Shown here piece after piece: positions 42,996-51,552 of a stretch of 64,000 nt of DNA (its first letter is position 1; each line of letters opens with the position of its first letter). Location of the stretch: NCBI RefSeq assembly GCF_000019905.1, contig NC_010556.1, positions 274,001 through 338,000 on the forward strand, in the 5' to 3' direction. The stretch is from Exiguobacterium artemiae 255-15 (GTDB lineage: Bacteria; Bacillota; Bacilli; Exiguobacteriales; Exiguobacteriaceae). A program made the translations under genes and the position numbers. The notes under the pieces were generated by a model, which did no database searches, had not been told where the DNA came from, and worked only from the letters and a program-made list of their open reading frames with translations.

Positions 42996-43982
42996 TTATT
43001 CACCGACCATGCCGTCATGGTCATTGTCCCGCATATAGGGATAAAGCCAATGGTCATCCGTGATCGGCATGCTGAATCCGGCGTCCTTTGCTTCCTGAAT
43101 TGTGACTTGTCCGTTGCCGTTCGTATCAACGGTCGAGACGTCACCCGTTGTGTCCGAAGTCAGTTCCGGATCAGCAGGGGCTGGTGCCGGTTCTTCTTTG
43201 TTTTCGGTCAGACCGAGTTCGGCATTCACTTCATCTGGGTTGACGTTATCGAAATCATCGACGATTTTATTTCCGCGCAACGTATACGTATAGTGATAAT
43301 GCGACGGGATTTGTGTTGTCGTATCCGGATACGTGATGGTCGCTTCAAAGTCCGTCACCGCACCGGCCTTACGGATGGTGTTTTCCATATACGCCTGATC
43401 GCCGTGCCGGTTGAGCGTACTGTCCTGCGGGGTGATGTTATAAGCGTTTGAGACTCCGCCGAGTGAGTCGGCAATGACGTGTCCCTCGTCAAGCTGCGGA
43501 CTCTCGACACCGGGAACCTTCGCTTCATCCGAATAATAACGGCCGGAAGATGTCGTCTCCTCGGCATCATTTTGTAAGGTGATTTTTTTGGCGACGACTT
43601 TAACCAGTTGTGCATGTTCGTTCGTAAAGGCCCAGTACTCGCGGTCGCCAAAACCGATGTTGACGACGACGTTCGGTTCCCGGTCACCGGACAAGTCACC
43701 GCCGTCGACTTGAATCTGTTTGTAACCGGAAAAAAGAGCTTCTTTTGCAGACGGCTTTGCCGCCGGACTGGCCGGTTTCAATGATGCTGCGCCCGTTGTC
43801 TGTTCAGAATCAGCATCCGTCGTCTTCGGCTTTTCCTGGACAGGTTTTGTCTGCTCAGGAATTTTTTTCTGTTCGCTCTGTTGTTCAACTTTCAGCTCTT
43901 GCGATACCGGTTCTTCCGCCGCGCATCCCGTTAACAGAAGGGCAGCTAACGGTAAACTGAGATATGTAAGTGTGTGTTTCAT
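42996..43982 (-). CDS. secreted DNA/RNA non-specific nuclease lipoprotein with EF-hand-like tail
   Basis: A 328-residue lipoprotein: signal peptide with lipobox LTGC (Cys20), then a low-complexity Glu/Lys/Pro/Thr linker to about 80. The nuclease domain (about 85-265) has DEGHVIADSLGG (165-176, equivalent to the DRGH catalytic motif) and NITPQDSTLNRHG (second metal-site Asn). The C-terminus carries calcium-loop motifs DTNGNGQVTIQE and DNDHDGMVGE. It probably degrades external nucleic acid at the cell surface in a Ca2+-dependent way. The start at 43982 (AAAGGAG) is preferred over a 28-residue extension without signal-peptide features. Confidence 0.85.
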   Translation of the reverse strand: MKHTLTYLSLPLAALLLTGCAAEEPVSQELKVEQQSEQKKIPEQTKPVQEKPKTTDADSEQTTGAASLKPASPAAKPSAKEALFSGYKQIQVDGGDLSGDREPNVVVNIGFGDREYWAFTNEHAQLVKVVAKKITLQNDAEETTSSGRYYSDEAKVPGVESPQLDEGHVIADSLGGVSNAYNITPQDSTLNRHGDQAYMENTIRKAGAVTDFEATITYPDTTTQIPSHYHYTYTLRGNKIVDDFDNVNPDEVNAELGLTENKEEPAPAPADPELTSDTTGDVSTVDTNGNGQVTIQEAKDAGFSMPITDDHWLYPYMRDNDHDGMVGE

Positions 43983-44143
43983 GATTCGACTCCTTTGACA
44001 TGACATTCTTGTCCATTCTAGGAATCTTTCCCTTCGAATACAAGGTGATTTTGAATAATGAACCAAATTAAATATATGATAAAAGCCGTTTCGCCAAAAA
44101 TGCCGGTGTTTTAGGATACTGGTTCAAAAATAAAGTACACGCC

Positions 44144-44172
44144 AAAAACACGCCGCAGACAGCTGACGTGTT
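44144..44172 (-). terminator. terminator after the Nudix gene
   Basis: AACACG/CGTGTT arms (44147-44152 with 44167-44172) and five T on the minus strand. The rest of 43983-44217 shows no gene. Confidence 0.6.
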
Positions 44173-44217
44173 GGAACGGGTATTCCAGTGTTGGACGTAG
44201 TTCAGGCAGTAGGACCG

Positions 44218-44628
44218 TTAAGACAAAAGCAGCTTCCGGAAAATGTGATGTTGTTCAAAATCAGTCAGGATATTGGGCGCGATGTTCTGACGAAACATCG
44301 CGTCATCTGCCCACAAATAATCGTCATGTTCGTCGGATAGTTGGACAGCATCGTTTGTTGCCGTACAGAAGTAAACGAGCAGGATGACTTGCCGGTCAGG
44401 ATGCGTCATCAGGCTTGAGGCATAAGCAATCCGGTCGACAGTGACCGCCAGTCCCGTTTCTTCCTCGATTTCCCGTTTCAGACTGTCTTCCGGTTGCTCA
44501 CCGAAATCAATTTTCCCACCTGGACATTCCCATGTTCCGCCACCGGAGTCGGCAGCGGCGCGTTGGACGATTAAGATCCGGTTGTCGTACTGCACGATGC
44601 CTTTGACAGCTGTTACGATCGTTGTCAT
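44218..44628 (-). CDS. Nudix hydrolase (MutT-like)
   Basis: A 136-residue Nudix protein: GGGTWECPGGKIDFGEQPEDSLKREIEEETGL (about 29-60) is a complete box. The ATG overlaps the end of the S51 peptidase gene by four bases, so they are co-translated. The substrate is unknown. Confidence 0.9.
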   Translation of the reverse strand: MTTIVTAVKGIVQYDNRILIVQRAAADSGGGTWECPGGKIDFGEQPEDSLKREIEEETGLAVTVDRIAYASSLMTHPDRQVILLVYFCTATNDAVQLSDEHDDYLWADDAMFRQNIAPNILTDFEQHHIFRKLLLS

Positions 44629-45284
44629 ATGTATTCCCCCTTTTGTCTGAGTAGAACAACTTCCGGACCTTCCTGTTGCATCAGCTGACCATTCTTCAGA
44701 TGAATGCCGCTTCGTTCCGGTAAACCGTAGCCGAAATTACTTGCTGTCTTCATGAACGCATCGGACAAGTTTGTCTCTTCCTGCCATGTATCGTAATGGA
44801 CGGAAATCACAGCGTCCGTTAACAGTCCGAGACCCTTCAGGACTAACGCTTGACCGTTTCGTTGATCGATTACCGGAATCCGACACTCGTCCGGTGTCAG
44901 TAAGGCACCGGCTGAAAACCCGGCGACCGGAACACCGTGCTGAAACCGTTCTTGAATGATGGTGCCGATCGGCGTACCGACGATGAACTGTTGATACCGT
45001 TCCGTTTCTCCGCCCGAGATGATGATCCCGGCACTTCCGGCTAATTGTTCGAGTTGTTCAGATGTCGGACGCGCAGACAATGGAAAGTGGAAAAAATCTG
45101 TTACACCATTTGCTGTTAAGGCATCTGTATAAATCGGGGCATAATCGTCCCAGTTTGAGCCGGGACGCGGTACATATAGTAAGGCAACCGGTCCTGACTG
45201 TTTGAGACAAGAGACGAATTGTCGGCAAAGCATTGGGGTGAACGGCGGACCGCCGCCAAAGAGAAACAGTTGTTGATCTCTCAT
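44625..45284 (-). CDS. peptidase S51 / type 1 glutamine amidotransferase-like protein
   Basis: A 219-residue protein of the dipeptidase E/cyanophycinase class: LFGGGPPFTP near the start, IIISGGETERY (about 87-97) and the nucleophile elbow GFSAGALL (Ser near 125), with His in VISVHYD. S51 enzymes cleave aspartyl dipeptides. It is coupled to the Nudix gene. Confidence 0.85.
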   Translation of the reverse strand: MRDQQLFLFGGGPPFTPMLCRQFVSCLKQSGPVALLYVPRPGSNWDDYAPIYTDALTANGVTDFFHFPLSARPTSEQLEQLAGSAGIIISGGETERYQQFIVGTPIGTIIQERFQHGVPVAGFSAGALLTPDECRIPVIDQRNGQALVLKGLGLLTDAVISVHYDTWQEETNLSDAFMKTASNFGYGLPERSGIHLKNGQLMQQEGPEVVLLRQKGEYI

Positions 45285-45301
45285 GAAAAAACCTCCTCTG
45301 T

Positions 45302-45811
45302 TTAAAATGATTTCATCTGCAAAGCGGTCTGATACCGTTCAAAAAGTTGGGCCGTCATGAAAAAGAACAGCAGACCGAATCCGATGTGAAGTGCTGTATA
45401 GATAAGACCAAACGAAGAGATTTCATACAGCAGGACCGGTAACTTGACCGTCGTGAACGCTCCGAGGAAAAAGACGACATACCGGACGCTGGCTCCTTTT
45501 TCGAGCAGGAGGACGGCGACGGGGAAAGCGACATAGAGCGGACCGGCGGCGATGGCAGCGAGTAATAAGATATATAGATATCCTTGAGCCCCAGCATCTG
45601 GTCCCATGTATTTCAGCAGGGTGTCTTTTTTGATCCATTGATCGAGTAGACCGACCAAGACGAGGATCGGCGGTAACAGAAGCAGCATATCAAGCAGACT
45701 CTTCAAACTGAGCCGGGCGGCATGCTGACCGCGTACGGGATCAATCAGCAGAAGTCCGAGTAAGAGAACGGCCATCGTAAGGAAGAAGCGATATGGTTTG
45801 AGTCGTTTCAT
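45302..45811 (-). CDS. permease half-protein (COG0701-like), second gene
   Basis: A 169-residue membrane protein with four to five helices, containing KDTLLKYMGPDAGAQGYLYILLLAAIAAGPLYVAFPVAVLLLEKGASVRYVVFFLGAFTTVKLPVLLYE. The pattern fits one half of the DUF318/COG0701 permeases. ATG 45811 overlaps the stop of the first half-gene (ATGA). Together they resemble a normal-size permease split in two; the substrate is unknown. Confidence 0.78.
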   Translation of the reverse strand: MKRLKPYRFFLTMAVLLLGLLLIDPVRGQHAARLSLKSLLDMLLLLPPILVLVGLLDQWIKKDTLLKYMGPDAGAQGYLYILLLAAIAAGPLYVAFPVAVLLLEKGASVRYVVFFLGAFTTVKLPVLLYEISSFGLIYTALHIGFGLLFFFMTAQLFERYQTALQMKSF

Positions 45812-46290
45812 CCAAGCACCTCCATGACGAGTAACGAAAAGAACAGGCACATCATAAGGGCGGACAGATTGCGCGCATAAGCAAACCGTTTGCCGAACAG
45901 GCGGCTCTCGAGCGGAATCGTCATGATTCCGACAGCCATCAGTGAAGCCATTAAAGCCGAGACTTGCGCCAGTCCGGCACCGTTTTCAAGTAAGGTCGCG
46001 CCGAGCGGAAAGACGACAAAGCTCGGAATCAGAGCAATCACTCCGATGACGAGCGACAGTATGATACCAAGAAATCCGGCATCCTGTCCGAGTAAGGCCG
46101 AGATTTGAGCAGGCGACAGAATCGATAACGACAAACCGACGAACAACAGGATGGCCAGGAGGTCCGGCAACAGGTTCGTAAAGATTTTCCAGGCTTTCGC
46201 AAACGCCGCCTGTGTCTTTTGTTTGTCCTTGTAGAAGGAGAAACTGGACAGAAGAAGCACCAGTCCATAGAGCACGATGCTGTTACCCAT
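45808..46290 (-). CDS. permease half-protein (COG0701-like), first gene
   Basis: A 160-residue membrane protein, about four helices, with SPAQISALLGQDAGFLGIILSLVIGVIALIPSFVVFPLGATLLENGAGLAQVSALMASLMAVG, aligned in pattern to the next gene (LLG-DAG, P-Y/F-V-FP, LLE-GA). It overlaps the end of the PadR gene by eight bases and the next permease gene by four, giving a three-gene operon controlled presumably by PadR. Confidence 0.78.
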   Translation of the reverse strand: MGNSIVLYGLVLLLSSFSFYKDKQKTQAAFAKAWKIFTNLLPDLLAILLFVGLSLSILSPAQISALLGQDAGFLGIILSLVIGVIALIPSFVVFPLGATLLENGAGLAQVSALMASLMAVGIMTIPLESRLFGKRFAYARNLSALMMCLFFSLLVMEVLG

Positions 46291-46621
46291 CGGATTTCAC
46301 CTGTTTTGCATAATGCGTCTGGAAATACAGCAGATTTTGGAGTTTTTGTTCGATGTCCTCATGAAAGCGATCGAGCTGTGCCCGACCGGACGATGTTATC
46401 TGATACATTTTCACCATCTTGTTTCGAGGAGACGTCGTGAGGATAGAGGTGACAAAACCTTCTTCTTCAAGTTTTTTGAGTGTCCGGTAGAGAATCGCAC
46501 TGTCGATTGGATTAAACGGCAATTCCTGCTCGCAGCGTTGGAGCAGATCCCCGCCATAGGTGGGACCTTTCGCAAGGAATAAGAGTAAAAAAGCGCCTGT
46601 GTGGCGACCGGTATGTTTCAA
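46283..46621 (-). CDS. PadR-family transcriptional regulator
   Basis: A 112-residue PadR-type winged-helix protein: GAFLLLFLAKGPTYGGDLLQRCEQELPFNPIDSAILYRTLKKLEEEGFVTS is the DNA-binding domain, with a short C-terminal dimer helix (ECF...LQNLLYFQTHYAKQ region). The start is TTG 46621 (LKHTGRHTG) with AGGAGGG seven bases upstream; the upstream ATG at 46666 lies in the operator palindromes. First gene of the permease operon. Confidence 0.85.
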   Translation of the reverse strand: MKHTGRHTGAFLLLFLAKGPTYGGDLLQRCEQELPFNPIDSAILYRTLKKLEEEGFVTSILTTSPRNKMVKMYQITSSGRAQLDRFHEDIEQKLQNLLYFQTHYAKQVKSDG

Positions 46622-46650
46622 TGTAAATCCCTCCTGATCGGTTATATTTA

Positions 46651-46684
46651 TAACTGTTATTAACACTTAACTGTCGTTAACAGT
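46651..46684 (-). promoter_or_regulatory. candidate PadR operator with repeated AACTGT/ACAGTT-like half-sites
   Basis: ACTGT-CGTTA-ACAGT (46670-46684) is a perfect 5-bp-arm palindrome next to a related AACTGTTATTAACA. PadR operators typically contain an inverted repeat of this type, and the site lies 30-63 bases upstream of the padR start. Confidence 0.5.
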
Positions 46685-46819
46685 ATAGGGTTAGAAAGAT
46701 GGAAATGCAACTGCCGATTGGAAATCAATCCATTAGCAGCACCTAATCATTTTTTGAGATAGGTAGAAAACGGAAAATGAATTATACTGGAAATAACAGG
46801 AGTGAACGAGGAAGGACAG

Positions 46820-47191
46820 ATGACAATGAGCGACAATCACATCCATCAATTCCGCTACCGGGAGTCCGGTATGGGAGAAGAACAACTATTTACGTGGACG
46901 GTTGCGACCCGGGAATTGCAGCTAGAAGAGGGGACGGGAGAAGAAACGATTGTTCTCTTGTCAGGACGGCAACAGCAGGAACTGACACGTCGTTTAGAGA
47001 AAGCCGGGGTCATCGACTGGCAACCGGAATACACGACGGAATGGCTGATTCTCGATGGGACCTATTGGGAAATCAGTTGGAGCGGATCAGAGGGAAACGG
47101 AGCGTCTCAGGGCAATAACGCCTATCCGGAACACTGGGAACTGCTTCGGGATTGGCTGTACCGTCAGTTTGAAAAGGAGGAGTTTAGATGA
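46820..47191 (+). CDS. hypothetical soluble protein
   Basis: A 123-residue protein, rich in Glu and Trp (QFRYRESGMGEEQLFTWTVATRELQLEE...EWLILDGTYWEISWSG...HWELLRDWLYRQFEKEEFR). No signal peptide; family not recognised. ATG 46820 has GAGGAAGGA upstream; a GTG at 46802 is an alternative. It overlaps the next gene by four bases. Confidence 0.68.
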   Translation: MTMSDNHIHQFRYRESGMGEEQLFTWTVATRELQLEEGTGEETIVLLSGRQQQELTRRLEKAGVIDWQPEYTTEWLILDGTYWEISWSGSEGNGASQGNNAYPEHWELLRDWLYRQFEKEEFR

Positions 47192-47568
47192 AGAAGTGGT
47201 GGATCGGGTTAGCTGTCTTAGGCGGCTATTGTATTCCATTCGTCTACCTGGCATTGCTCGAAGACTTCAGGACAGGGACATTACTTGGTTATCTACTGTT
47301 ACTTGTCGGATTCACGGTTCTTGCTTTTATCGGTCAGCGGTGGGGTCATCTGCTGTTTGTGGTTGCCGGTAATATCGTGTCTTATTTCATATCGATATAC
47401 TTTGCAGGTCGGATGGATACTTTCGGATGGGACGGTTATTTCAAACCGTTGACGGCGGAACAACTGATTCTGCTCGTCAGTCTCTTGATGCTTATTCCAC
47501 AGTTGATTGCGATAGTGGTAGCGATGTCACTGGAGGCGAAAAAGCGGATAAAGAAAATAACAAAGTAA
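47188..47568 (+). CDS. four-helix membrane protein, unknown
   Basis: A 126-residue protein with four membrane helices and a basic C-terminus (LEAKKRIKKITK). AAGGAGG lies before the ATG, which overlaps the previous stop (ATGA). Function unknown; the pair may work together. Confidence 0.72.
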   Translation: MKKWWIGLAVLGGYCIPFVYLALLEDFRTGTLLGYLLLLVGFTVLAFIGQRWGHLLFVVAGNIVSYFISIYFAGRMDTFGWDGYFKPLTAEQLILLVSLLMLIPQLIAIVVAMSLEAKKRIKKITK

Positions 47569-47598
47569 TAAAAAACACGCCACCAAACGTGACGTGTT
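47568..47598 (-). terminator. bidirectional terminator between membrane gene and ridA
   Basis: AACACG-CAC/GTG-CGTGTT arms with A run, giving a T run after ridA on the minus strand. Confidence 0.78.
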
Positions 47599-47606
47599 CC
47601 AAAGTA

Positions 47607-47996
47607 TTAGACTAATCCTAAAATCTCAACTTCAACCAAAGCACCTTTCGGCAACTCTTTGACGGCGATACAAGATCGTGCCGGGAAATGGTTGTGCGGA
47701 GCAAAGTAATCGGAGTAGATATCATTAAATGCAGCGAAATGATCCATGCTCGTTAAGTAACACGTCGTTTTGACGACACGATTCGGTGTCAGACCGGCTT
47801 CTTTTAAGATGGCATCGACATTTTTCATGACCTGCTCCGTCTGCTCCGTAATGCCACCGGCGACCATTTCACCCGTCGCAGGATTGATCGGGATTTGACC
47901 GGATGCATATAACGTACCGTTTGCGATGAAGCCTTGCGAATAAGGACCGATTGCAGCGGGTGCGTTAGTTGTTTCGATTTTCTGGAATGAACTCAT
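47607..47996 (-). CDS. ridA: RidA family reactive-imine deaminase
   Basis: A 129-residue trimeric RidA (YjgF) protein that hydrolyses 2-aminoacrylate and related enamines to keto acids. Family signatures are AIGPYSQGF, LYASGQIPINPATGEM, the key Arg in FPARSCIAVKELPKGALVEVEILG (Arg near 107) and C-terminal Glu. AGGAGGAG precedes the ATG. Confidence 0.95.
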   Translation of the reverse strand: MSSFQKIETTNAPAAIGPYSQGFIANGTLYASGQIPINPATGEMVAGGITEQTEQVMKNVDAILKEAGLTPNRVVKTTCYLTSMDHFAAFNDIYSDYFAPHNHFPARSCIAVKELPKGALVEVEILGLV

Positions 47997-48106
47997 GAAA
48001 ACTCCTCCTCTAATTTAAAATAAATCGTATGTAGAACGTGCTATCTGCCTTGAACTATAGGATAATTTTTACAACATCATCACCATACTTACAAGGAGTG
48101 AATCCA

Positions 48107-48430
48107 ATGCCTCTTTATCATAAATTAGTCCGGGATCAGATTCCAACTATCATTGCTCGGAACGGAAAAAAAGCAACATTCCGGACCCTTAACGAGGAAG
48201 AGTTCCTCGTCGAAGCGAAACGGAAATTGCATGAAGAAGTAGCCGAATATGAAGAAGCAACGACGACTGAAGAAGCAGTTGAAGAACTTGCTGATTTATT
48301 GGAACTAATTCACGTGCTGGCTCGGACGCATGGAACAACACCGGAACAACTTGAAGCAATCCGGCTTAAGAAAAACGATAAGCGCGGTGGCTTTGATGAC
48401 AAGTTGTACTTGATTGAGGTCGAAGATTGA
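48107..48430 (+). CDS. MazG-like NTP pyrophosphohydrolase
   Basis: A 107-residue all-alpha pyrophosphatase-like protein: YHKLVRDQIPTIIARNGKKATFRTL then EFLVEAKRKLHEEVAEYEEA and EEAVEELADLLELIHVLA, with the metal-binding ExxE and EExxD motifs of the MazG/COG4997 class. The stop overlaps the TTG start of the helicase gene (TTGA), so the two are coupled. ATG 48107 has CAAGGAG upstream. Confidence 0.85.
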   Translation: MPLYHKLVRDQIPTIIARNGKKATFRTLNEEEFLVEAKRKLHEEVAEYEEATTTEEAVEELADLLELIHVLARTHGTTPEQLEAIRLKKNDKRGGFDDKLYLIEVED

Positions 48431-50751
48431 TTCCGGCCGCAAAACTGACGACACACGATTTGTATGCGTCGTTGGTCGATGCCATTGACCAAGCGGATGA
48501 AGTCTATATCGTCGCTGCCTTCGCGCAACGTTCTGGTGTCGAACTGTTGTTACCGGCGTTACGTCACGCCGTCGAACGGGGCGCTGATGTTCATTTTTTG
48601 ATTGGTGACTACTTACATATTACGGACCCGGAGGCGTTGGCAGAATTATTGAAACTGGACGGTCTGTCGATCCGGTTTTATCGCTCCGGCGGACGGGCGT
48701 TTCATCCGAAAGCCTATCTGTTCCGCAACGCAGAGACCGGTCTGTCGATTGTCGGCTCATCGAATATCTCAAAAAGCGCTTTTCGGACCGGTGTTGAGTG
48801 GAATCTCCATTTGCCGCAAGCCGTGGCACCGCATATCTTGGATGAGGCGATTGAGGCATTCATGGATCTTTATTTAAGTGAAGCAGCCCAAGACCTGAAT
48901 CCGATTGTCCTCGAAGCGTACCGGCAAGAACATGACGCACGGCAATATGTTGCGGAACCGGAAGTTGATTATGCGGAGCAACAGCTCGTCATGTCCGAAG
49001 AAATTCTACCGCACCGGGTGCAGGAGGAAGCCTTACGTGCACTCCGGGAAACGATGGAAGAAGGACGGACGCGTGCCTTGACCGTACTTGCGACCGGACT
49101 TGGGAAAACGTATCTCAGTGCGTTCTTTGCGCGTGATTTTAAACGAATTCTGTTCCTCGCACATCAACGTGAGTTGCTGGAACAAGCGGAACGTTCGTTT
49201 AAGAAGGTCGAATCCAATTGGCAGACAGCCTTTTATATCGGATCAGACCGCACGAATGATGAACAGACGGACGTGCTGTTTGGATCAGTCCAGACGTTAT
49301 CCCAAAACCGGCATCTTGAACGGTTCGCACAAGATTATTTTGATTTGATCATCATCGATGAGTTTCACCACGCAGCAGCTAAAAGCTATCAAAAAGTTCT
49401 GGCGCATTTCGAACCCCGTTTTTTGCTCGGACTGACAGCGACGCCGGACCGGATGGACGGAGCGGACGTCTATGCACTGTGCGACAATAATGTTGCGTTT
49501 CAAATGCACTTCACGTCAGCGATCAATGAAGGATTCCTGACACCGTTCCATTATTACGGGATTCATGACGTCATCGACTATTCGCAATTGCGGCGGATGG
49601 GACGGAAATATGATGCGATGGAACTGGAACAGGCGCAGATTGATCGGACAGTTTCTGAAAACATCTATGCCGCCTGGTCGAAGCACCGGCAGACGAAGAC
49701 GATCGGCTTTTGTTCGTCGATCCGTCAAGCCGAATACTTAGCGCAGACGTTCCGGGAAATGGGACACCAAGTGATTGCCTTGACCGGACAGACCATCAAT
49801 CGACGGGAGCGGATCCAAGAGTTTGAACAGGGAACGGTAGAGATCGTCTTTACGGTCGATTTGTTTAATGAAGGAGTCGACATTCCGAAAGTCGATACGT
49901 TACTGTTTTGCCGGCCGACGGAATCAATCGCAATCTACACCCAGCAAATTGGACGGGGCTTACGTTTAGCGAATGAGAAATCACATTGTGTCATCATCGA
50001 TTTGATTGGGAACTATAAAAACGTCGAAACGAAGCTGATGTTGCTTGGAACAGTAAAAGACAAGCTCAAGCGGGGGGATAAGGAGCCGATTACCCCACCA
50101 AAGGGATGCATCATCGAGTTCGATACACAAGCGCTGAATATCATTCATCGGATGCGTCAACCGAATCAGCGGAAACTCCGATTGATTGAGAGTTACGAAC
50201 AATTGAAGCTCGATCTCGGGCGTCGTCCAACCTACATTGAGATTGGTCAACTGACAGCCGTGCCGACTGGCTATAAACAAGAGTGGAGCTCGTACGTTGG
50301 TTTCCTGAAGGAACAAGGTGAATTGACGGATGAAGAAATCGAGACTTACGATGCTAACCGTGAACTGATTGAACAGGTCGAAAAGACGGTGATGAACCGG
50401 AGTTACAAGATGGTTGTCTTGCTGGCGATGCTTGAGCGGGGGGAAGGACGTTGGATGGAGCCGATTACGGCTGAAGAAGTGGCGCCATTTTTTTATGAGT
50501 ATTTGCATGCAGAGAAGTATCGGGAAGTGAAGGATGCGCAAGGAAAAGTATTTGAAAATGGATACAATGAATCCAAAATAGTGACATTGCTGAAGCAACA
50601 ACCGTTTCCGAAGATGGTATATCCGTTTGAAACGACGGAAGATCAGAAAACGTTATATATCCAAAAGGACCTTAAAACCACCAATAGGATATTAATGAAA
50701 TGGATAACGGATATCGTTCATTTTCGAATTGAAAGTTATTTTTCAAGCTAG
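48427..50751 (+). CDS. PLD-nuclease/SF2 helicase fusion protein
   Basis: A 774-residue DNA-processing protein. The N-terminal phospholipase-D-type nuclease domain (about 10-170) has the HxK motif FHPKAYLF and GSSNISKSAF. The SF2 helicase has Walker A TGLGKTYLSAFF (about 221), motif II DEFHH, motif III LTATPDR and motif VI QQIGRGLR. The C-terminal part (about 570-774) is unassigned and winged-helix-like. COG3886/COG1061-type fusions occur in repair and defence contexts. TTG start coupled to the MazG-like gene. The last 250 bases become AT-rich, as if near an island border. Confidence 0.87.
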   Translation: MIPAAKLTTHDLYASLVDAIDQADEVYIVAAFAQRSGVELLLPALRHAVERGADVHFLIGDYLHITDPEALAELLKLDGLSIRFYRSGGRAFHPKAYLFRNAETGLSIVGSSNISKSAFRTGVEWNLHLPQAVAPHILDEAIEAFMDLYLSEAAQDLNPIVLEAYRQEHDARQYVAEPEVDYAEQQLVMSEEILPHRVQEEALRALRETMEEGRTRALTVLATGLGKTYLSAFFARDFKRILFLAHQRELLEQAERSFKKVESNWQTAFYIGSDRTNDEQTDVLFGSVQTLSQNRHLERFAQDYFDLIIIDEFHHAAAKSYQKVLAHFEPRFLLGLTATPDRMDGADVYALCDNNVAFQMHFTSAINEGFLTPFHYYGIHDVIDYSQLRRMGRKYDAMELEQAQIDRTVSENIYAAWSKHRQTKTIGFCSSIRQAEYLAQTFREMGHQVIALTGQTINRRERIQEFEQGTVEIVFTVDLFNEGVDIPKVDTLLFCRPTESIAIYTQQIGRGLRLANEKSHCVIIDLIGNYKNVETKLMLLGTVKDKLKRGDKEPITPPKGCIIEFDTQALNIIHRMRQPNQRKLRLIESYEQLKLDLGRRPTYIEIGQLTAVPTGYKQEWSSYVGFLKEQGELTDEEIETYDANRELIEQVEKTVMNRSYKMVVLLAMLERGEGRWMEPITAEEVAPFFYEYLHAEKYREVKDAQGKVFENGYNESKIVTLLKQQPFPKMVYPFETTEDQKTLYIQKDLKTTNRILMKWITDIVHFRIESYFSS

Positions 50752-50840
50752 GCTAATAAAGTTAGTAAAAATGATAACATAGTAATACATATTTGATTTT
50801 TAATAAAATAATTCACTAAACGTGACGGGGAGTTTTATAG

Positions 50841-51269
50841 ATGTTGATACCAGAAAAAGAAACTGTTGTTAAAATGATTAGTGAAAGATACAATTGTGCA
50901 CTTACAATTATGAAACAAAAGAAAATCATGTACGAAGGAACAACGCGTAATGACAAATCAGTAGTCTTATGTACACCAGAAACGAAACTGCACAATCAAG
51001 AGCACGGTTGGTTTGACTTGTCGACGAAGCAAGTTGAAATTTTGGATGGTGCAGATATGGCGATCATGGCCGTTCGAATTGAAGGTAACAAGGTGTATTT
51101 TGTAGAATTCAAAAATTTGAGACGTTTAATGACAGCGGATATGATTTTGGATTATTCAAAAGATGAAAAATGGAGATTTTATATCTGGGAAGATCATATC
51201 AAGGTTCGAGGAAATGATGAAAAATTTTATGTGAGTGGGGAAGTCGTTAAAACTGTAGAACATGTATAA
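50841..51269 (+). CDS. hypothetical protein at the BREX island edge
   Basis: A 142-residue soluble protein in AT-rich DNA (MLIPEKETVVKMISERYNCALTIMKQKKIMYEGTTRNDKSVVLCTPETKLHNQEHGWFDLSTKQVEILDGADMAIMAVRIEGNKVYFVEFKNLRRLMTADMILDYS...). I do not recognise it. An acidic strand followed by FVEFKN resembles a PD-(D/E)xK nuclease core (E-x-K), but only faintly. GGGGAG lies before the ATG. The next gene is brxA, 592 bases on. Confidence 0.65.
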   Translation: MLIPEKETVVKMISERYNCALTIMKQKKIMYEGTTRNDKSVVLCTPETKLHNQEHGWFDLSTKQVEILDGADMAIMAVRIEGNKVYFVEFKNLRRLMTADMILDYSKDEKWRFYIWEDHIKVRGNDEKFYVSGEVVKTVEHV

Positions 51270-51363
51270 ATTAAAACGTGATTAAGGCTAGTATCACTTC
51301 TGAGGAAACAGACTTTTATAGTTATGAGAACGATAAAATTAAGAGCAGTATAAAAATACACGG

Positions 51364-51421
51364 AAATAACGATATATCTGGACGGGTGAGAAGACCGTGA
51401 TAGATATATCGTTATTTTTAT
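51364..51421 (+). terminator. long perfect hairpin after the hypothetical gene
   Basis: A perfect 16-bp stem (51364-51379 with 51402-51417), 22-base loop with a nested ACGG/CCGT stem, followed by TTTA. Likely a terminator. It begins the gene-free AT-rich stretch 51270-51861, in which I find no supportable gene. Confidence 0.6.
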
Positions 51422-51552
51422 GAGAACGGGCTATTAAATGGTCCCCTCGATCATCATTTTTTCATTGAAGCGTATTTTCATAAGTAATTTAGCTATATCC
51501 TGACTCTCTTAAAGAATTCGGAAGAAAATGTTTTACAGTGGTTTCTGTTAAT

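Noticed and set aside
49981-50601. 206-codon minus-strand open frame
   Set aside because: It is antisense to the helicase gene and has no recognisable domain or ribosome site.
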